A stretch of 64,000 bases of DNA. It comes from Bacillota bacterium. Lineage in GTDB: Bacteria > Bacillota > Clostridia > Lachnospirales > Lachnospiraceae. A model generated the notes under the pieces. That model ran no database searches and was not told where the DNA came from. It saw only the letters and a list, made by a program, of their open reading frames with translations. The position numbers and the translations under genes are program-made. Where the stretch lies: positions 62,001-126,000 of the forward strand of contig JAEYLX010000026.1 of assembly GCA_023407575.1 (NCBI GenBank). Reading direction: 5' to 3'. Of the stretch, positions 26,810-34,552 are shown piece by piece. How positions within the stretch are numbered: the stretch's first letter is position 1; each line of letters begins with the position of its first letter.

Positions 26810-27748
26810 ATGAATTTAAAAGGACGTAGTTTTTTAACATTGAAGGATTATTCACCGGAGGAAATAGATTACTTATTGGAGCTTGCCGCAGAGTTAAAGG
26901 ATAAAAAAAAGCAGGGTATAACAGGAAGTAGTTTGAAAGGAAAGAATATTGCTTTAATTTTTGAGAAACCTTCAACTAGAACACGTTGTGCATTTACAAT
27001 TGGATGTATTGATGAGGGTGCACATCCAGAATATTTAAGTAAAGATGATATTCAATTAGGACATAAGGAAAGCGTTGAAGACACGGCAAGAGTTCTTGGC
27101 AGAATGTTTGATGGAATAGAATTTAGAGGATATGATCAGGCGACAGTGGAAAAGCTTGCAACATATAGTAAGGTACCGGTATGGAATGGATTAACAGATT
27201 CAGACCATCCAACTCAAATACTAGCCGACTTCTTGACTTTGAAGGAGCAGTTTGGTAAGCTAAAAGGACTGAAGTTGGTCTATGCAGGTGATGGAAGAAA
27301 TAATATGGCAAATAGTTTGATGATAGGAGCCACGAAAATGGGAATGGATTTTACTATTTTAGCTCCTAAGTCTCTTTGGCCGGAGGAATGTCTTGTTAAC
27401 TTATGTGATACCTATGCAAAAGTCAGCGGAAGTAAAATTGTAATATCTGATAAATTAGAAGATGTTAAAGGGGCAGATGCAATTTATACTGATGTATGGT
27501 GCTCCATGGGCGAAGAGGATCTAGCAGAGCAAAGAATTGCAATCCTAAAACCTTATCAAGTTAATGATGCTTTGCTTGCTGGAACTAAGAAGGATAGTAC
27601 GGTTATACTACATTGTCTTCCTGCAGTAAAGGGGAAAGAGATTACAGAAGAAATTTTTGAAAGATTTGCAGATGTTATATTTGATGAAGCAGAAAATCGG
27701 ATGCATACGATTAAAGCAGTTATGGTAGCTACACTAGGAAATCAGTAG
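26810..27748 (+). CDS. argF: Ornithine carbamoyltransferase
   Basis: A 312-residue enzyme that makes citrulline from ornithine and carbamoyl phosphate in arginine synthesis. The carbamoyl-phosphate loop STRTR is at residues 55-59, followed by FTIGC. DHPTQ, the ornithine-binding DVWCSMG (SMG loop) and HCLPA are present, which separates it from aspartate carbamoyltransferase. The ATG at 26810 follows GGGAGGA; an ATG at 26798 overlaps that site. No other arg gene lies nearby. A catabolic role (arginine deiminase pathway) cannot be excluded from the sequence, but no arc genes are present. Confidence 0.94.
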   Translation: MNLKGRSFLTLKDYSPEEIDYLLELAAELKDKKKQGITGSSLKGKNIALIFEKPSTRTRCAFTIGCIDEGAHPEYLSKDDIQLGHKESVEDTARVLGRMFDGIEFRGYDQATVEKLATYSKVPVWNGLTDSDHPTQILADFLTLKEQFGKLKGLKLVYAGDGRNNMANSLMIGATKMGMDFTILAPKSLWPEECLVNLCDTYAKVSGSKIVISDKLEDVKGADAIYTDVWCSMGEEDLAEQRIAILKPYQVNDALLAGTKKDSTVILHCLPAVKGKEITEEIFERFADVIFDEAENRMHTIKAVMVATLGNQ

Positions 27749-27850
27749 TAGAAGCTTGCCCTACAGAACGCTTTACCCTATGAACCGATTAGTTAAGCAT
27801 TCACCAATATCTAATCATGGTAAATAGAAAATGGTAAAGGAGTTTGTGCG

Positions 27851-28192
27851 ATGTATCAGGATAAAGTGGTTTTATGTGCAAGTAGTGCGTATGAAATGAA
27901 ATATTGGCTGAATGAAGATTTTAATGTGCTCCCGGAGATTATAAAGCAGGAGCTTAAAATAATGTGTGTGTTATTTACAGAAGATATTGGTGGGACTCTT
28001 TCTTTGGAATTTGATGAAGATGGAAGCCTAATGTTTAAGGTTGATTCAGAAGAAAATGATTACCTCTATGATGAAATCGGAAGTGTTTTAAAAATAAAGC
28101 AGCTCCAAAGGGAGAAAGCGGAATTTTTAGAGTCCTTAGAGATGTATTATAAGGTGTTTTTCTTGGGAGAAGAGATACAAGAAATAGAATAA
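27851..28192 (+). CDS. Small conserved protein, DUF6145-like
   Basis: A 113-residue acidic cytosolic protein without signal or membrane segment. It resembles small Lachnospiraceae proteins of the DUF6145 type, with KVVLCASSAYEMKYWLNEDF at the start, CVLFTEDIGGTLSLEFDEDG in the middle and ENDYLYDEIGSVLKIKQLQ toward the end. The family name is from memory and should be treated as tentative. It lies 44 bp upstream of coaX on the same strand with its own AAAGGAG site, so they may share a transcript. Function is unknown. Confidence 0.65.
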   Translation: MYQDKVVLCASSAYEMKYWLNEDFNVLPEIIKQELKIMCVLFTEDIGGTLSLEFDEDGSLMFKVDSEENDYLYDEIGSVLKIKQLQREKAEFLESLEMYYKVFFLGEEIQEIE

Positions 28193-28235
28193 CCAGATAA
28201 TACAGTGATTTTAATAGAATTTGGAGGAGTTCAAT

Positions 28236-29006
28236 ATGATATTAGTTATAGATGTAGGAAACACTAATATTACAATTGGTGTTATTGAGGAATCTGAAAT
28301 TAAGTCAACCTTTCGATTGACAACCAGTATTGCCAGAACTTCGGACGAGTATGGATTACTGATTTGTGATCTCTTAAATACAAAAAATATCAGCAATTCA
28401 GAGATAACATCCGTAGCAATTGCTTCTGTTGTACCTAAAATTATGCATTCTCTTGCTTCGGCTATTATTAAGTACCTAGGTCTTACACCGCTGATTGTGG
28501 GGTCAGGGACAAAAACGGGTATAAAAATTCAGGTTCCTAACCCAAAGGAAGTGGGTGCAGACAGGATAGTTGATGCTGTGGCTGCATATGAAATATATGG
28601 TGGTCCTGTTTTAGTGATTGATTTTGGTACAGCAATCACTTATGATCTAATTACGAAGGACGGTGCTTTTATTGCAGGTGTGACGAGTCCTGGTCTTCGT
28701 ATTGCCGCTAACGCACTGTGGAATGATACTGCAAAGCTTCCAGAGATCGAGATAGCTATGCCTAATACAATTCTAGCAAAAGACACGGTCACCAGTATGC
28801 AGGCAGGGTTAGTGTTCGGTTGTATTGGACAAACAGAATACATTGTGAAAAGAATGCTACAAGAAGCAGAAATAGATAAATGCAAAGTTGTTGCGACCGG
28901 CGGACTGGGTAAGATTATCGCAGACGCAACTGATACTATTGAGGTATATGATCCTAATCTTACTTTAATGGGATTAAAGATAATAAATGATAAAAATAAG
29001 AGGTAA
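28236..29006 (+). CDS. coaX: Type III pantothenate kinase
   Basis: A 256-residue acetate/sugar kinase-fold enzyme that phosphorylates pantothenate, the first step to coenzyme A. The phosphate-1 motif is MILVIDVGNTNITIG at the N-terminus. VGADRIVDAVAAYE and VLVIDFGTAITYDLI are the family's catalytic and phosphate-2 motifs; GVTSPGLRIAANAL is the substrate loop. The ATG at 28236 is supported by GGAGG 8 nt upstream; the TTG at 28221 would overlap it. dusB follows after 100 bp. Confidence 0.94.
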   Translation: MILVIDVGNTNITIGVIEESEIKSTFRLTTSIARTSDEYGLLICDLLNTKNISNSEITSVAIASVVPKIMHSLASAIIKYLGLTPLIVGSGTKTGIKIQVPNPKEVGADRIVDAVAAYEIYGGPVLVIDFGTAITYDLITKDGAFIAGVTSPGLRIAANALWNDTAKLPEIEIAMPNTILAKDTVTSMQAGLVFGCIGQTEYIVKRMLQEAEIDKCKVVATGGLGKIIADATDTIEVYDPNLTLMGLKIINDKNKR

Positions 29007-29106
29007 TACCTATATATGAAGTCAATGCTTTCATTATCATGCAGGGACAGAAAGAATAGTAACATTGTCAATCTGATAAGAAAAATCATTGAATCGGGAG
29101 GAATAA

Positions 29107-30069
29107 GTGAGTTTTTGTATTGGAAATGTTGAAATAAAAGGCAATTTAATACTTGGACCCATGGCAGGAGTAACTGACCTGCCATTTCGATTATTGTGCA
29201 AAGAAAAAGGTGCTGATTTGGTTTATACCGAGATGGTCAGTGCAAAAGGGGTTCAATATAATAATAAAAACACAGAGAATTTACTGCTCATAGACGAAAA
29301 AGAACGTCCAGCAGCACTTCAATTATTCGGTGCAGACCCGGTAATACTGAGTGAAACTGCAAAACGTTTGGAAGAGCGGAATTTTGATGTTTTAGATATT
29401 AATATGGGATGCCCCGTTCCAAAGGTAGTTAACAATGGTGAGGGTTCTGCTTTAATGAAAAATCCTAAGCTCATTGGTGATATTGTTAAAATGGTTTCAG
29501 GGGCAATTAAAAAACCAGTAACTGTGAAAATTCGCAAAGGCTTTACACCGGACGCAGTTAATGCGGTTGAAGTTGCTAAAATTGCAGAGGGGTGTGGTGC
29601 AGCAGCTGTTGCCGTGCATGGCAGAACCAGAGAGCAATATTATAGCGGTAAAGCGGATTGGGAGATAATTGGTGCGGTAAAGCAGGCCGTAACGATACCT
29701 GTAATAGGAAGTGGAGATGTTTACACTCCTGAAGATGCCAAGCAAATGATAGTCCAAACAGGATGTGATGGTATTATGATGGCCAGGGGAACCAGAGGAA
29801 ACCCGTGGATCTTTGAGCAAATAAAAGCATATCTTAATAGTGGGGTTTTAATTCAGAAGCCAACTTTGCCGCAGGTTAAAGAGATGATATTACGCCATGC
29901 AGCTCTTTCAATTGATTATAAAGGTGAATTTATTGGTATTCGAGAAATGCGAAAGCATGTTGCCTGGTACACCACAGGATTTGCTGGTGCTGCTCGTTTA
30001 AGAAACCGTGTGAATGAAATTGAATCATTGGAGGATTTAAGCAAGCTATTAGAAGAGTACGAGGATTAA
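29107..30069 (+). CDS. dusB: tRNA-dihydrouridine synthase (DusB type)
   Basis: A 320-residue flavin enzyme that reduces uridines in tRNA. The TIM barrel opens with LILGPMAGVTDLPFRLLCKEKGADLVYTEMVS. The catalytic cysteine is in DINMGCPVPKVV. KPVTVKIRKGF, VHGRTREQYYSGKADW and GDVYTPEDAKQM are FMN- and tRNA-binding motifs. The C-terminal helical domain includes GEFIGIREMRKHVAWYTTG. The start is GTG with GGGAGG 5 nt upstream. The sequence fits the DusB group common in Firmicutes. Confidence 0.92.
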   Translation: MSFCIGNVEIKGNLILGPMAGVTDLPFRLLCKEKGADLVYTEMVSAKGVQYNNKNTENLLLIDEKERPAALQLFGADPVILSETAKRLEERNFDVLDINMGCPVPKVVNNGEGSALMKNPKLIGDIVKMVSGAIKKPVTVKIRKGFTPDAVNAVEVAKIAEGCGAAAVAVHGRTREQYYSGKADWEIIGAVKQAVTIPVIGSGDVYTPEDAKQMIVQTGCDGIMMARGTRGNPWIFEQIKAYLNSGVLIQKPTLPQVKEMILRHAALSIDYKGEFIGIREMRKHVAWYTTGFAGAARLRNRVNEIESLEDLSKLLEEYED

Positions 30070-30158
30070 TAAATCATAAGAAATGACGAATAAATATTCA
30101 TTTCGGGAAAAACTATTATTAAAAATTTACAAAAATAGACGGTTGATATAAAATGTGA

Positions 30159-30186
30159 TTGCAATTTTTTCAAAATAAGATATAGT
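30159..30186 (+). promoter_or_regulatory. Promoter of asd
   Basis: TTGCAA, 16 bp, then TATAGT gives a good sigma-A match about 55 bp before the asd ATG. The leader is short and shows no lysine riboswitch. Confidence 0.6.
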
Positions 30187-30240
30187 ATATCTATTGGGAA
30201 GACATATGTGTGCCATACAAGAACAATTGGAGGATTAGAG

Positions 30241-31326
30241 ATGAGCAGATTAAGAGTAGGTATCCTTGGTGGAACAGGAATGGTTGGACAGCGTTTTGTA
30301 GCTTTGTTAGAAAACCATCCTTGGTTTGAGGTTGTATCCATTGCAGCAAGTCCTAGAAGTGCAGGAAAGACTTATGAAGAAGCAGTGGGTAATCGTTGGA
30401 AGATGACAACTCCTATGCCGGAAGGTGTTAAGAATTTAGTCGTTAAGGACGTAAATGAGGTTGAAAAGGTAAGTGCTGAGGTTGACTTTGTATTCAGTGC
30501 TGTTGATATGACTAAGGACGAAATTAAAGCGATTGAAGAAGCATATGCCAAGGCAGAAACTCCTGTAGTATCCAATAACAGTGCTCATCGATGGACTCCT
30601 GATGTACCAATGGTAGTACCTGAATTAAATGCAGAGCATTTTGATGTAATTGCAGATCAGAGAAAGCGTCTTGGAACAGAAAAAGGTTTTATAGTAGTTA
30701 AGCCAAATTGTTCTATTCAAAGCTATACACCGGCCCTTCATCCACTTAGACAATATGGAATTAAACTTGTTGTAGCTACCACCTATCAGGCAATCTCTGG
30801 TGCGGGTAAAAACTTTACTGATTGGCCAGAGATGATGGATAACATTATTCCTTATATTGGTGGTGAGGAAGAAAAGAGTGAACAGGAGCCGTTAAGAATT
30901 TGGGGTAAGGTTGAGGACGGTAAAATTGTAAAAGCAGATGGACCAATGATTACAACACAATGTATCCGAGTACCAGTAACAGATGGCCATACAGCTGCTG
31001 TATTTGTAAGCTTTGATAAAAAGCCCTCTAAGGATGAGATTTTAAAAGCCTGGGCGGAGTTTAAAGGACTTCCACAAGAGCTTGATTTACCAAGTGCTCC
31101 AAAACAGTTTATTAAGTATTTTGAAGAGGATAATCGTCCACAGATAAAGCTTGATCGTGATTATGAAAATGGCATGGGCGTATGTTTTGGCAGATTACGT
31201 GAAGATAGTGTATTTGATTATAAGTTTGTTGGTTTATCCCATAATACGGTGCGTGGTGCAGCTGGTGGTTCCGTTCTGACAGCAGAGCTATTAAAAGCAT
31301 TGGGTTATATTACAGCAAAACAATAG
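30241..31326 (+). CDS. asd: Aspartate-semialdehyde dehydrogenase
   Basis: A 361-residue enzyme that reduces aspartyl phosphate to aspartate semialdehyde for lysine, methionine, threonine and diaminopimelate. The NADP motif is GILGGTGMVGQR (residues 8-18). The catalytic cysteine is Cys157 in KPNCSIQSY. The substrate motif EVDFVFSAVD and the ending LSHNTVRGAAGGSVLTAELL follow. The length and KPNCS context place it in the archaeal/fungal-like branch rather than the E. coli branch. The ATG at 30241 follows GGAGG; a start at 30208 would add unrelated residues. It is a single-gene unit between a promoter and a terminator. Confidence 0.94.
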   Translation: MSRLRVGILGGTGMVGQRFVALLENHPWFEVVSIAASPRSAGKTYEEAVGNRWKMTTPMPEGVKNLVVKDVNEVEKVSAEVDFVFSAVDMTKDEIKAIEEAYAKAETPVVSNNSAHRWTPDVPMVVPELNAEHFDVIADQRKRLGTEKGFIVVKPNCSIQSYTPALHPLRQYGIKLVVATTYQAISGAGKNFTDWPEMMDNIIPYIGGEEEKSEQEPLRIWGKVEDGKIVKADGPMITTQCIRVPVTDGHTAAVFVSFDKKPSKDEILKAWAEFKGLPQELDLPSAPKQFIKYFEEDNRPQIKLDRDYENGMGVCFGRLREDSVFDYKFVGLSHNTVRGAAGGSVLTAELLKALGYITAKQ

Positions 31327-31343
31327 CATACAATAAAGAGAGC

Positions 31344-31389
31344 AAAAAACTGTTGGATATCGTTATATGAATATCCAACAGTTTTTTTA
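31344..31389 (+). terminator. Terminator after asd
   Basis: AAAAAACTGTTGGATAT pairs with ATATCCAACAGTTTTTT around a short loop, with a T run. Confidence 0.9.
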
Positions 31390-31443
31390 TGATAGAACTA
31401 TTTTAAATTTTATATACATAAGCCATATAAGTAATAGACAGAA

Positions 31444-32145
31444 CTAATTAAAAATATAGTCTATAAACTCTATGGTATCCTCTTCATGTTTGGAATTTGA
31501 AAGAATACCAAGCACATAAGGCTGACCTTGATAGGATAAATCTTTAAACAAATCCGAACTTGTTAAATATATTCCATAAGCAGATTCAGCTGCTTCGTCT
31601 TCTGTGGATGTAATAAAAAATTCATCAGTAAGGGAGCTGTAGATATCTGTGGGTAATTCGTTGGACAACTTCTGAAAATACCCAATTTGAGCATATTTAA
31701 TAAAGTCTGACTCGGGTGCGATGATAACATCAACCTCCGAGTTAGCAATATAAGTATCAAGTACCTGCTGCATATTGGAGAAAGGGCTGCCTTCCGCTGT
31801 TGAAAAATAAAATTGTGTATTAATAATAACCTCTTCGTGCGCAGGATCAAGCTTGAGGTAATCAGAGTATTCCGTAAGAAATTCATTCTTAGAGTCTTCA
31901 TCTAAAGGAGAATTTAAAACAGCGGCATAAAAAACAGGATTTACGTTAGGAGTTACAAGTTCATAGATAAAATATGCAATCAGACCTACGACTCCGATGA
32001 TAACAAATGCATGAATTTTATAATATTCCCATAAATATGAAAGCTTAGCACTAAAAGACATGGAACGCAATTTCTCTTTTTCAGATAACTCAACACGGTC
32101 CTGGTATATAATAGAGCTATCATCCATTCTAGATTGTTTAGGCAT
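31444..32145 (-). CDS. Membrane-anchored protein of unknown function
   Basis: A 233-residue protein with a charged cytosolic N-terminus (about 45 residues), one membrane helix (HAFVIIGVVGLIAYFIYELV) and an extracellular domain of about 165 residues. The outer part has features reminiscent of small solute-binding folds (VDVIIAPESDFIKYAQIGYFQKLSNELP), but no family was recognised. It lacks a signal peptidase site and a lipobox. The ATG at 32145 follows GAGG at 6 nt and is preferred to the GTG at 32157. It converges with asd and lies downstream of another single-span protein on the same strand, with a terminator between them. Confidence 0.7.
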   Translation of the reverse strand: MPKQSRMDDSSIIYQDRVELSEKEKLRSMSFSAKLSYLWEYYKIHAFVIIGVVGLIAYFIYELVTPNVNPVFYAAVLNSPLDEDSKNEFLTEYSDYLKLDPAHEEVIINTQFYFSTAEGSPFSNMQQVLDTYIANSEVDVIIAPESDFIKYAQIGYFQKLSNELPTDIYSSLTDEFFITSTEDEAAESAYGIYLTSSDLFKDLSYQGQPYVLGILSNSKHEEDTIEFIDYIFN

Positions 32146-32335
32146 AGGAAACCTCACTTTTATCTTTTTAATATAGTTAGTTATATTTGATTCAAAACAT
32201 AATCAGTTTTGATATTAACAACAAAATCAATCTTGATATTTACAAGTTTTTATGGTTATCAACATGTATTAGTTTAGCACAATCACAATTGGAAAAAAAG
32301 AAATTAATTATAAAAAATATCTTAATTAAGTTATA

Positions 32336-32382
32336 AAAACAGCTACTCACCAGACAAAAACTGCAGGGTGGGTAGCTGTTAT
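32336..32382 (-). terminator. Terminator after the 588-residue membrane protein gene
   Basis: AACAGCTAC and GTAGCTGTT with further CACC/GGTG pairing form the stem; on the minus strand the hairpin is followed by TTTTTA. The rest of the ~295-bp gap to the next gene contains only AT-rich sequence that should include the leftward promoter. Confidence 0.75.
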
Positions 32383-32441
32383 GCGTCATAAATCAATCAA
32401 TCGTGAAAGTATCAGCAGTACTGACACTTTATTTTAATAAA

Positions 32442-34208
32442 TTAGTAATACAAACTATTAATCAAGCTTTGAATATCTATGCCCAGTTTATCTGAAAGAC
32501 TGGAAATGAAGGCTTCAATGTCAATGGTGGAAGTATAGGAATCTACATCGTTAATATCATAGATTGTAGCTCCTTCTGCAGGGGCGCTAGCTTCATAATT
32601 ATTTAAATATTCAGAATCAGTGGTTAAAGTTACAAGCGGTTCAGCACCCATTTGTACTACGATTTCACTTAACTGATGATTGTCTTCTTCATCGAAATTA
32701 ATTAAAAGTTGTACTCCGAATAAATCCATGGAAGAAATGTTGATGGAACCATATTGATATGCATAATTATTCTTTTTAACAGTCTTTAAATCGTCATAGG
32801 AGATATCTACGCTCACTGGTACACCGTATTCTCCAGTATTAACAGTGGCTGATGCAGAGCCAGTATATGCATCATTCTTTACTGTTTGGCTACCTGATAA
32901 AACAAGATAATCTATATCATCATCCTTTACGAATATTTCATATTCACTATAGTCACTATCTTCTAAATAGGTGTATCCAATTACATCGCTTTCGCCTTCT
33001 ACGCTAAAAATACGACCAATTATCTTACCCTTATTGTCTACAAATACCTGCATTTCTAAATCATCATAAAGAATTGTATTATCCTCATCTTCAAATCCGT
33101 CTAATGCTTCGTCTATATAATCTTTATAATCATCTTCATCTAAACCATAAATTGAAGCGATATTAATAAAATCCTTATCGTTTTTAGCGGCTTTAAGTAC
33201 AGCGGTCAGTATATTCTTAGCATCCTCGTCTGTAATTGTAACAGTTAATAAGGTGGCATCAGTGGAAAGTGTCTCTAAAGAAAGCGTTTCATTGTTCGTT
33301 AGGGTTGCCTCACTAATATTATCCAGGATTAAGTTGCTGTAATTCTTAACTACCTGCTCAACAAAATCAGCAGTAAAGGTCTCCATAAGCTCGCTGTATT
33401 CAGGTGTAGTAAGTTCCTCACCAGTCAATTCTTCAGTATTAATATTTAAATAATCACTGCTAAGCTCTGGAAAACGTACAAAGATATCGTCCATTGCATT
33501 GTTTATAATTATTTCAGCACTAATTAAATCAATCTGATTTAAGGATAAGGTGAAATTTTCATTAAAATATTTGTCATCTTTGCCAATAAGGGCATCAATC
33601 CCAATGCTGTCTAGGGAAATACCTAAATTTGCTTCAACATCAACTAAACTAACGCCTAGATATTGTTGCAGTAAAGTATCAAGGGAAGCCTCGTTAATTT
33701 TTATTTCAGTCTTTGTATCCAATGCAAAGGATTTTTTAGATTGTGCTTCGCTCTCTTTGAGAATAGGAATGAACTCATCCAAAGTCTCATTAATTGCATT
33801 CTTTTCTACGTAGGCATAATATTCTGCAGGACTTTTGGTTGCTTTTGCAACGGTATTCATTAGGGTGTCCTTAAATGCGAAAGCAGTTACAGCACCGACA
33901 AGTAAGATGGCAACAATAACCACTAAAGGGGCTATCTTACGAAAGCCATTTTTTTCTGGTTGAGGGAAATTAGTACCATTGCTTTCAAATTGTTGGGTTG
34001 GATTTGAGAAAACGAGAGGAACAGATTGCTGCGCTTCTCCAAAGTTACCAGCTTCATTTGCAGGCTCATCTGAAATCAGGTCACTTGTTTCAGAACTATC
34101 GGATTCCCAGTAGGTTTCTTCTGCTGGGTTAGGTTCTGTACTTGGTGGTATATCTCCACTTAAATTATTATCAGGGTTTTGAAAATCTTGAAAATTATCA
34201 TCGCTCAT
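32442..34208 (-). CDS. Acidic single-span membrane protein of unknown function
   Basis: A 588-residue, strongly acidic protein. The first ~90 residues are Asp/Glu/Pro/Asn-rich and probably disordered in the cytosol. One membrane helix follows (IAPLVVIVAILLVGAVTAFAF), then about 470 residues outside the cell. The outer part has a repeated pattern of beta-strand-rich segments, including TLTTDSEYLNNYEASAPAEG near the end, and reads like the large extracellular proteins of Lachnospiraceae without assigned function. There are no cysteines forming obvious pairs and no known enzyme motif. The ribosome site GGGAGG precedes the ATG. It diverges from the cellobiose phosphorylase gene. Confidence 0.75.
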   Translation of the reverse strand: MSDDNFQDFQNPDNNLSGDIPPSTEPNPAEETYWESDSSETSDLISDEPANEAGNFGEAQQSVPLVFSNPTQQFESNGTNFPQPEKNGFRKIAPLVVIVAILLVGAVTAFAFKDTLMNTVAKATKSPAEYYAYVEKNAINETLDEFIPILKESEAQSKKSFALDTKTEIKINEASLDTLLQQYLGVSLVDVEANLGISLDSIGIDALIGKDDKYFNENFTLSLNQIDLISAEIIINNAMDDIFVRFPELSSDYLNINTEELTGEELTTPEYSELMETFTADFVEQVVKNYSNLILDNISEATLTNNETLSLETLSTDATLLTVTITDEDAKNILTAVLKAAKNDKDFINIASIYGLDEDDYKDYIDEALDGFEDEDNTILYDDLEMQVFVDNKGKIIGRIFSVEGESDVIGYTYLEDSDYSEYEIFVKDDDIDYLVLSGSQTVKNDAYTGSASATVNTGEYGVPVSVDISYDDLKTVKKNNYAYQYGSINISSMDLFGVQLLINFDEEDNHQLSEIVVQMGAEPLVTLTTDSEYLNNYEASAPAEGATIYDINDVDSYTSTIDIEAFISSLSDKLGIDIQSLINSLYY

Positions 34209-34483
34209 AAAAAACCTCCCTATTATATAAATCTTTCAAAAAAATATAGGTATACTATTATCAGTGTATGTTTATTTGAACTTCATTAAACATAATTTCT
34301 GAAAATGCAGAATAATAGACAGCCTTTTACTTTTTTTGTTATTACAAGTATAGGGAATAGTTTGTAGATTGTCAATACATTGTCAATTGCCAGGAATGAA
34401 CTTAAAAATTAACAAGAGAATAATGCACAAAGGAATAAAGTGCATAAGTTGTTATTTTCAGTATTTTTTTGCACTAGTTTGAG

Positions 34484-34512
34484 TTGAAATGAGAATTAAG
34501 GTAATATATAAT
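34484..34512 (+). promoter_or_regulatory. Promoter of the cellobiose phosphorylase gene
   Basis: TTGAAA, 17 bp, TATAAT is a near-consensus sigma-A promoter, 40 bp before the start codon. Just upstream ATGCAC/GTGCAT form a small inverted repeat (34424-34445) that could bind a regulator. No copy of the LacI-type palindrome of the 41-51 kb locus is present. The remaining part of this 344-bp divergent gap is AT-rich and serves the leftward gene. Confidence 0.7.
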
Positions 34513-34552
34513 AGTTTACTGGGAGTACAAATTGCTATAAGGAGGAATTTAA

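Noticed and set aside
27749..27850. Another copy of the inverted-repeat family after argF (GCCCTAC present)
   Set aside because: Only a short stretch matches and no inverted arm was found.
30070..30240. Lysine riboswitch before asd
   Set aside because: The leader after the promoter is only about 45 nt, too short for that riboswitch.
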